A DNA stretch of 9,521 nt from Candidatus Onthocola stercoravium. GTDB taxonomy: Bacteria > Bacillota_I > Bacilli_A > RF39 > UBA660. Numbering within the stretch: position 1 is the stretch's first letter; each line of letters opens with the position of its first letter. Below the pieces are notes generated by a model that had not been told where the DNA came from, made no database searches, and was given only the letters and a program-made list of their open reading frames with translations. The stretch covers positions 1-9,521 of the forward strand of contig DVHV01000170.1 in assembly GCA_018711775.1 (NCBI GenBank). The letters run 5' to 3'. The translations under genes were made by a program, and so were the position numbers. Positions 4,855-9,521 of this stretch are shown in pieces.

Positions 4855-4871
4855 AAATAATGAGGTGGAAA

Positions 4872-7367
4872 ATGAAATTTTTTAAAAAAATATTTGATAG
4901 TGAATATAAAGAATTATGTCGTTTTGAAGAAATTGCTAAAGAAATAGAAGCAATGGAACCAGAAATTCAAAAGTTGACAGACGAAGAATTAAAAGAAAAA
5001 ACCATTGAATTTAAAGCAGAATTAGAAACTGGCAAAACACTAGATGATTTAATAGTTCCTGCATTTGCAGTTGCTAGAGAAGCAGCTTATAGAGCAATCG
5101 GAGAAAAACCATTCCATGTTCAAATCCTTGGTGGGTTAGCAATTCATTTTGGTAATATTGCGGAAATGAAAACTGGTGAAGGTAAAACATTGACTACCAT
5201 CCTTCCGGCATATTTAAATGCTTTATCTGGTAAGGGTGTTCATGTTGTAACTACTAACGAATATCTTTCTAGTCGTAATGCTGAATGGATGAGACCAATT
5301 TATGATTTACTTGGAGTAACTGTTGGCATAAACTTGCGCGAACTAAGTCCCAAGGAAAAACAAGAGACTTACAATGCTGACATAACTTATTCAACAAATA
5401 ATGAAATTGGGTTTGATTACTTGCGTGATAATATGGCTATTCGTAAAGAAAATCGTGTGCAACGCGGTTTAAACTTTTGTATCATCGACGAAGTTGACTC
5501 TATTTTAATTGATGAAGCTAGAACACCATTAATTATCAGTGGTGGTAGATTTAATTCTAACAATTTGTACATTGATGCCGATAGAGTAGTAAAAAGATTA
5601 AAAGAAGATGAAGATTATACAATAGATTTAAAAACAAAAAATGTTTCCTTAACTGCTGAAGGAAGTAAAAAAGTAGAAAAAATTTTAAATGTTAAAAATC
5701 TTTATGATTTAGATAATACCGCTTTAGTTCATCATTTAAATCAAGCTTTAAAAGCCAATTATGGATTTAAAAAAGATATTGATTATGTTGTTGAAAATGA
5801 TGCTGTAGTAATCGTCGATCAATTTACTGGACGTCTTATGCATGGAAGACAATATTCTGAAGGTCTACATCAAGCAATTGAAGCAAAAGAAGGCGTTACA
5901 ATTAATACAGAAACTAAAACAATGGCTACAATTACATTCCAAAATCTATTTAGAATGTATAATAAACTAGCTGGTATGACTGGTACTGCCAAAACTGAAG
6001 AAGAAGAATTTAGAAATATTTATAATATGTATGTTATTTGCATACCAACAAATAAACCTGTAATAAGAGAAGACTTAGCAGATTTAGTTTATTCTAATAA
6101 ACCAGGTAAGTATAAAGCAATTATTAAATGTATAAAAGAAGTTCACGAAAAAGGACAACCAATTTTAATCGGTACAATTTCTGTTGAAGCCAATGAAGAA
6201 TTAAGTAAGTTACTAAAGAAAAATAATTTGCCGCATGAAGTACTAAATGCCAAAAATCATGAACGCGAAGCCGAAATTATTGCTCATGCAGGTGAAAAAG
6301 GTGCTATAACTCTTGCAACTAACATGGCTGGTCGTGGAACCGATATTAAACTAGGTGCTGGTGTTCGTGAACTTGGAGGATTATATGTAATAGGTACTGA
6401 AAGACATGAATCTCGTCGTATCGATAACCAATTACGTGGTCGTGCTGGTCGTCAAGGAGACCCTGGTACTTCACAATTCTTTGTATCATTTGATGATGAT
6501 TTAATGCGTCGTTTTGGTACAGAAAGAATCAAAAATATGTTAATGAGCCTAGGATTAGATGATGATCAAGCAATTCGCTCTAAATCGCTAACCAAATCAA
6601 TAGAGTCTGCTCAAAAGAAAGTTGAAGGAAATAACTACGATCATCGTAAGAGTTTACTTGACTTTGATAACGTTTTAAACGAACAAAGAGAAATTATCTA
6701 TGCACGTCGTAACGAAATATTAGATGAAGATTCTATTCATGATAAAATTATTGAGACATTTAGAAATACTATAAGAAACTTAGTAGAAAGTCATATTCCT
6801 CCTGAAAATTATTTGACGGAAAATGATAAGTCAGAAATCGTTGAATATGTCAATACTAACTTCTTAAAAAATCAAAATCTTGACGTCAAAGATATTGAAT
6901 CATTAAAAGACCAAGAAGTTGTAGATTATATCTTCGACTTAGTAATCAAAGATTATGAAAAGAAGATGATATCATCTCCACTAATGAATGAATTCGAAAA
7001 AGCTATTTCTTTACGTGTTATCGACTCAAATTGGGTAGAACACATGAGTGCAATGGAACATCTAAAAGAAGGAGTTGGCCTTCGTGGTTATGCTCAAAAT
7101 AACCCTGTTCAAGTTTATACTATGGAAGGTTATGAAATGTTTGATAATCTATTAAATAAAATAGATAACGATATTGCTTTATTCTTGTTAAAAGCTGAAG
7201 TAAAACAAAATGTTGAAAGAAAACAAACACTTCAAGGTCATGCTAATGATGGCAAAGAAAAATTAAAAGCTCAACCAAAAAGAGTAAGCGTAAAAATCGG
7301 CCGTAATGATCCATGTCCATGTGGTTCGGGAAAGAAATATAAGAATTGCTGTGGGAAGAACAATTAA
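4872..7367 (+). CDS. secA: Preprotein translocase ATPase SecA
   Basis: SecA is the ATP-driven motor that pushes unfolded preproteins through SecYEG. The 831 residues form a complete protein. Walker A MKTGEGKT is at 99-106 and the DEVD Walker B at 206-209, in IIDEVDSILIDEARTPL. The preprotein cross-linking domain follows, and FTGRLMHGRQYSEGLHQAIE leads back into NBD1. NBD2 carries TNMAGRGTDIKLG and the arginine-finger region RGRAGRQGDPGTSQFF. The helical wing and scaffold region contains SNWVEHM and GLRGYAQ. The chain ends with the SEC-C zinc motif, CPCGSGKKYKNCC, which binds SecB or ribosomes in other species. ATG 4872 is used because GAGGTGG (4862-4868) lies just before it; the in-frame ATG at 4860 overlaps that site. 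In Bacillus prfB follows; here it does not. Confidence 0.98.
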   Translation: MKFFKKIFDSEYKELCRFEEIAKEIEAMEPEIQKLTDEELKEKTIEFKAELETGKTLDDLIVPAFAVAREAAYRAIGEKPFHVQILGGLAIHFGNIAEMKTGEGKTLTTILPAYLNALSGKGVHVVTTNEYLSSRNAEWMRPIYDLLGVTVGINLRELSPKEKQETYNADITYSTNNEIGFDYLRDNMAIRKENRVQRGLNFCIIDEVDSILIDEARTPLIISGGRFNSNNLYIDADRVVKRLKEDEDYTIDLKTKNVSLTAEGSKKVEKILNVKNLYDLDNTALVHHLNQALKANYGFKKDIDYVVENDAVVIVDQFTGRLMHGRQYSEGLHQAIEAKEGVTINTETKTMATITFQNLFRMYNKLAGMTGTAKTEEEEFRNIYNMYVICIPTNKPVIREDLADLVYSNKPGKYKAIIKCIKEVHEKGQPILIGTISVEANEELSKLLKKNNLPHEVLNAKNHEREAEIIAHAGEKGAITLATNMAGRGTDIKLGAGVRELGGLYVIGTERHESRRIDNQLRGRAGRQGDPGTSQFFVSFDDDLMRRFGTERIKNMLMSLGLDDDQAIRSKSLTKSIESAQKKVEGNNYDHRKSLLDFDNVLNEQREIIYARRNEILDEDSIHDKIIETFRNTIRNLVESHIPPENYLTENDKSEIVEYVNTNFLKNQNLDVKDIESLKDQEVVDYIFDLVIKDYEKKMISSPLMNEFEKAISLRVIDSNWVEHMSAMEHLKEGVGLRGYAQNNPVQVYTMEGYEMFDNLLNKIDNDIALFLLKAEVKQNVERKQTLQGHANDGKEKLKAQPKRVSVKIGRNDPCPCGSGKKYKNCCGKNN

Positions 7368-7386
7368 AAATATGTAATAAAATGAA

Positions 7387-7417
7387 GGCGTGAATAAGAT
7401 TTATTTTGCCACACCTT
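7387..7417 (+). terminator. Imperfect hairpin after secA, doubtful terminator
   Basis: GGCG (7387-7390) can pair with TGCC (7407-7410), and AATAA (7393-7397) with TTATT (7401-7405), separated by a single-base bulge and a wobble. An alternative pairing joins AAGGCGTG (7385-7392) to CACACCTT (7410-7417) with one mismatch. Neither is followed by a continuous U-tract (ACACCTTTTAATTT), so termination is probably partial. I see no good promoter between this hairpin and the next gene, so readthrough from secA may express it. Confidence 0.3.
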
Positions 7418-7447
7418 TTAATTTAATAGAAAGAAGGTTTAAATATT

Positions 7448-9343
7448 ATGGAAAAACAAGTTGAAGATATTAACAATTTAATAGAAATTGCATATAATCG
7501 CAGGACTTCACCTAAAATTCTTGAAGAACTAGCAAAAAATGAAAATTGGGAAGTTCGCAAAGGAGTTGCTCTAAATCCGAGAACTTCATCAAAAACACTT
7601 ACTTTGCTAGCAAAAGATGAGACTAGTGACGTTCGTAAAGGAGTTGCTCTAAATCCAAGAACTTCATCAAAAATGCTTACTATGCTAGCAAAAGATGAGG
7701 CTAGTGACGTTCGCAAAGGAGTTGCTTTAAATCCAAATGCTTCATCAAAAATGCTTACTTTGTTAGCAAAAGATAAGGATAGTGACGTTCGGCTAAATAT
7801 TGCTAGTAATAGTGATACTCCCTCTAAAGTTCTTGCTATTTTAGCAAATGATAAGGATATAGAAATCCGCAAGAGTGTTGTTAGAAATAGTAGTACTCCC
7901 GTTGAAGTACTTGAAACATTAGCAAAAGACAAGTCAGTGGAAGTTATTTGGACTTTTATAAATCGCCAAGATTATATATCACCTGAATGTTTCTTGTCTT
8001 TTGTAAATGTGAATTGTAATAAAGATCCATATGTAAATTGCGATTATACATATGATTATGCATGTGGTAGGGTAAAACGAATCATTGAATTTGTTGCGAG
8101 TAATCCTAGCACTCCACCCGAAGTACTTTATAGGTTAACAAATTACCGAAATCTTTTATGTAGAATTGCGTGCAATCCTAGCACCTCACCTGAAACCCTT
8201 GAATATTTAGCAGAAAATGAAGGAAGAAATGTTCGGGCGTGTGTTGCTGGAAACCCTAATACCCCTTTGGAAATAATTTATGATTTAGCAAAAAGTGAAT
8301 ATGATAGTATTCGCTCAGGAGTTGCGAGTAACCCTAATACTCCGCCAGAAATGCTTGCATCTTTTTCCGATAGCAATAATTATGATATTCTCAAATCTGT
8401 TGCCCGCAATCCAAATACTCCATCAGAGATTCTTGCAAGTTTCGCAAAAGATGCAGACTATCGTATTCGCCAAATGGAAGAAAATGATCCTTGGATTCAG
8501 TTAAGTATTCGATTAGATTATTCTATCCGCCAAATAGTTGCAGGTAATCCCAGTACTCCGCCAGAAACACTTGCTTTATTGATAGCAGATAAGGATAATA
8601 TAATTTGCGAAAGATTAGCAGAAAATCCTAGTACTCCACCTGAAATTCTTAGAGTTTTGGCAAATTATAAAAATCTATCTATCATTAATGCCTTAGCAAA
8701 TAATATTAATACTCCACCTGAAGTCCTTTCTTTTTTTGTAACGGAATATCTTAGAACTTTCCTTAAATCTCCTGATTTTGATAGGCATGACAAATTTATG
8801 ATTTGCTATTGTATTTCTCGTAATCCTAGCACTCCATCAGAAACACTTATGAATTTAGCAAAAAGTGAATACGAATTAATTCGTGAAGGAGTAGCAGAAA
8901 ATCCTAGCACTCCACCTGAAACTTTAGCAATTTTAGCCAAGGAGGCTAATAAGTCTATTCGCAAGCATGTTGCTGCTAATCCGAGTACATCTCTTGAAAC
9001 TCTTTTAGTTTTGGCAAAAGATGAAAGAAGTAATGTACGTCAAGGAGTTGCTAGCAATCCTAACACTCCATCAGAAATACTTGAAACTTTAGCAAAAGAT
9101 GAGTATTATTTTGTTCGTCAAGAAGTTGCGAAAAATCCTAACACTCCACCAAAAACTCTTAGTGTTTTGGCTAATGATAATATTTCTGGTATTCGCCAAG
9201 GAGTAGCAGAAAATCCTAACACCTTGCCTGAAGATCTTGCCCTTCTAGCAAATGATAAATGGTTACTTATTCGTAGCATTGCTACAAATAGATCTAGCAA
9301 TGCGCCTGAAGTTATTAAAACTCGTATCAAAAAAATAAATTAA
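7448..9343 (+). CDS. Leucine-rich-repeat-variant (LRV-like) solenoid protein, about 20 repeats
   Basis: This 631-residue protein is almost entirely a tandem array with a 26-residue period. The consensus is NPsTPPEtLalLAKDed, then a five-residue stretch and the ending VRqgVA. I count 20 repeats plus a degenerate 21st between residues 17 and 631. The pattern resembles the leucine-rich repeat variant (LRV, Pfam PF01816) seen first in Azotobacter vinelandii, which stacks short helices into a right-handed superhelix used for binding partners. There is no signal peptide or membrane segment, so it should be cytoplasmic. Three insertions break the period: 173-218 (cysteine-rich), about 343-362, and about 434-450. 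Repeats 1-4 are nearly identical in DNA, showing recent duplication. AAGAAGG (7431-7437) precedes the ATG by ten bases. It occupies the position of prfB after secA. The specific role is unknown. Confidence 0.9.
   Translation: MEKQVEDINNLIEIAYNRRTSPKILEELAKNENWEVRKGVALNPRTSSKTLTLLAKDETSDVRKGVALNPRTSSKMLTMLAKDEASDVRKGVALNPNASSKMLTLLAKDKDSDVRLNIASNSDTPSKVLAILANDKDIEIRKSVVRNSSTPVEVLETLAKDKSVEVIWTFINRQDYISPECFLSFVNVNCNKDPYVNCDYTYDYACGRVKRIIEFVASNPSTPPEVLYRLTNYRNLLCRIACNPSTSPETLEYLAENEGRNVRACVAGNPNTPLEIIYDLAKSEYDSIRSGVASNPNTPPEMLASFSDSNNYDILKSVARNPNTPSEILASFAKDADYRIRQMEENDPWIQLSIRLDYSIRQIVAGNPSTPPETLALLIADKDNIICERLAENPSTPPEILRVLANYKNLSIINALANNINTPPEVLSFFVTEYLRTFLKSPDFDRHDKFMICYCISRNPSTPSETLMNLAKSEYELIREGVAENPSTPPETLAILAKEANKSIRKHVAANPSTSLETLLVLAKDERSNVRQGVASNPNTPSEILETLAKDEYYFVRQEVAKNPNTPPKTLSVLANDNISGIRQGVAENPNTLPEDLALLANDKWLLIRSIATNRSSNAPEVIKTRIKKIN
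7496..7807 (+). repeat. 78-bp tandem repeat, four copies, within the LRV gene
   Basis: Copies start at 7496, 7574, 7652 and 7730, each encoding one 26-residue unit. The second and third differ at about 7 of 78 positions by eye, mostly single-base changes, while repeats later in the gene are far more diverged at DNA level. This indicates recent local expansion of the 5' end of the array by slippage or unequal recombination. The copies are in frame, so copy-number change would only lengthen or shorten the protein. Confidence 0.85.
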
Positions 9344-9388
9344 AAGTTTCTATGAAATAGATAAAATCATTAAATTTGGTCTAAAATA

Positions 9389-9432
9389 AAAAAAGAAGCA
9401 AAGCAAAGATAGATTTTTATTGCTTCTTTTTT
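9389..9432 (+). terminator. Strong, probably bidirectional intrinsic terminator after the LRV gene
   Basis: AAAAAAGAAGCAA (9389-9401) pairs with TTGCTTCTTTTTT (9420-9432), a 13-bp perfect stem around an 18-base loop. The 3' arm ends in six T, and the 5' arm starts with an A-run, which is a T-run on the other strand. The hairpin could therefore stop transcription from either side. It lies 45 nt after the stop codon of the LRV gene. Confidence 0.88.
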
Positions 9433-9457
9433 AAATTTTTAAAACTATTTAGGGTGT

Positions 9458-9486
9458 GAATTGTATACTTTTTCGAAATACAATTC
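9458..9486. repeat. Palindrome at the right edge, function unknown
   Basis: GAATTGTAT (9458-9466) and ATACAATTC (9478-9486) form a perfect 9-bp inverted repeat around an 11-base spacer containing TTTTTCGAA. An A-run (9487-9494) follows on the + strand, so this is not a + strand terminator, and there is no U-tract on the - strand side either. It could be an operator for the next gene, a leader hairpin, or part of a dispersed repeat. The remaining bases to 9521 show no gene that I can support. Confidence 0.5.
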
Positions 9487-9521
9487 CAAAAAAAGGCTAG
9501 ACATAATTCTAAATCTATATA

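Noticed and set aside
4860..4871. secA start at ATG 4860
   Set aside because: That codon overlaps the Shine-Dalgarno GAGGTGG used by ATG 4872, and the extra residues MRWK are absent from the family.
4872..7367. Possible UGA-as-tryptophan code (Mollicutes)
   Set aside because: Tryptophans in SecA, SpoIID, Csp and the LRV protein are TGG, and no in-frame TGA interrupts the conserved genes.
7346..7380. Possible promoter for the LRV gene (TTGCTG with TATGTA or TAATAA)
   Set aside because: Spacing is off and the -35 lies in conserved SecA C-terminal codons; TTGCCA at 7406 has no -10 at a usable distance.
7496..7807. Regularly spaced repeats that might suggest a CRISPR array
   Set aside because: The units are contiguous, 78 bp long, in frame and coding, with no unique spacers and no cas genes.
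7423..7932. Open frame of 169 codons on the - strand under the LRV repeats
   Set aside because: It is the mirror of the repeated + strand codons: its own repetition follows the 78-bp period, and it has no ribosome binding site. The + strand frame is the real gene.
8295..8504. Second + strand frame inside the LRV gene
   Set aside because: Out of frame with the repeat protein, no Shine-Dalgarno, and its content is a frame-shifted echo of the repeats.
9118..9330. Open frame on the - strand at the end of the LRV gene
   Set aside because: Also a shadow of repeat codons within a well-supported + strand gene.
9417..9521. Open - strand frame entering from the right edge (34 codons)
   Set aside because: It runs through the strong terminator stem and has no recognisable protein features, so it is probably chance openness.

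Overview
The window reads as housekeeping plus sporulation DNA from a very AT-rich, low-GC Gram-positive bacterium (Bacillota, class Bacilli). Gene order follows Bacillus-type blocks in reduced form: a YwzB-like DUF1146 protein, SpoIID, SpoIIQ and SpoIIID, then hpf-secA. A zinc-type L31, a long-form HPF and SecA with a SEC-C tail fit the same group. TGA is not used as a Trp codon in the genes read here, so ordinary Mollicutes with code 4 are unlikely. An uncultured gut Bacilli lineage near Erysipelotrichales/RF39 is my inference; no species can be named.

Layout. Positions 2-313 hold the 3' end of an unrecognised gene. A strong extended -10 promoter and a hairpin leader then precede rpmE (L31). 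Next come rpiB, whose start codon is doubtful, and a DUF1146 membrane protein overlapping it by 11 nt. The sporulation block follows: spoIID (peptidoglycan remodelling in engulfment), spoIIQ (forespore half of the engulfment/channel complex, with its LytM active site erased), spoIIID (mother-cell transcription factor, with a hairpin covering its ribosome binding site), and a 196-aa orphan in the slot where Bacillus carries mbl. Then come a cold-shock protein, the long ribosome hibernation factor and secA, the first two ending in clear intrinsic terminators. Where prfB usually follows secA there is a 631-residue protein built of about 20 leucine-rich-variant (LRV) repeats, followed by a strong terminator and a palindromic edge region.

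How the genes relate. All genes lie on the + strand. spoIID, spoIIQ and spoIIID act together in spore formation. Weak but suggestive sigmaE-like and sigmaG/sigmaF-like sites lie before them, consistent with mother-cell versus forespore expression. csp, hpf and secA are growth and stress housekeeping genes with separate promoters and terminators. The LRV protein looks like a lineage-specific accessory insertion.

Most interesting points: the possible degenerate MreB/Mbl-like protein after spoIIID; the hairpin over the spoIIID RBS; the rpiB start, where the only ATG lies inside an extended Shine-Dalgarno and an AUA codon sits where the family starts; the catalytically dead SpoIIQ; and the LRV protein with recent 78-bp duplications and a cysteine-rich insertion. 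I found no CRISPR array, transposase, tRNA or rRNA.
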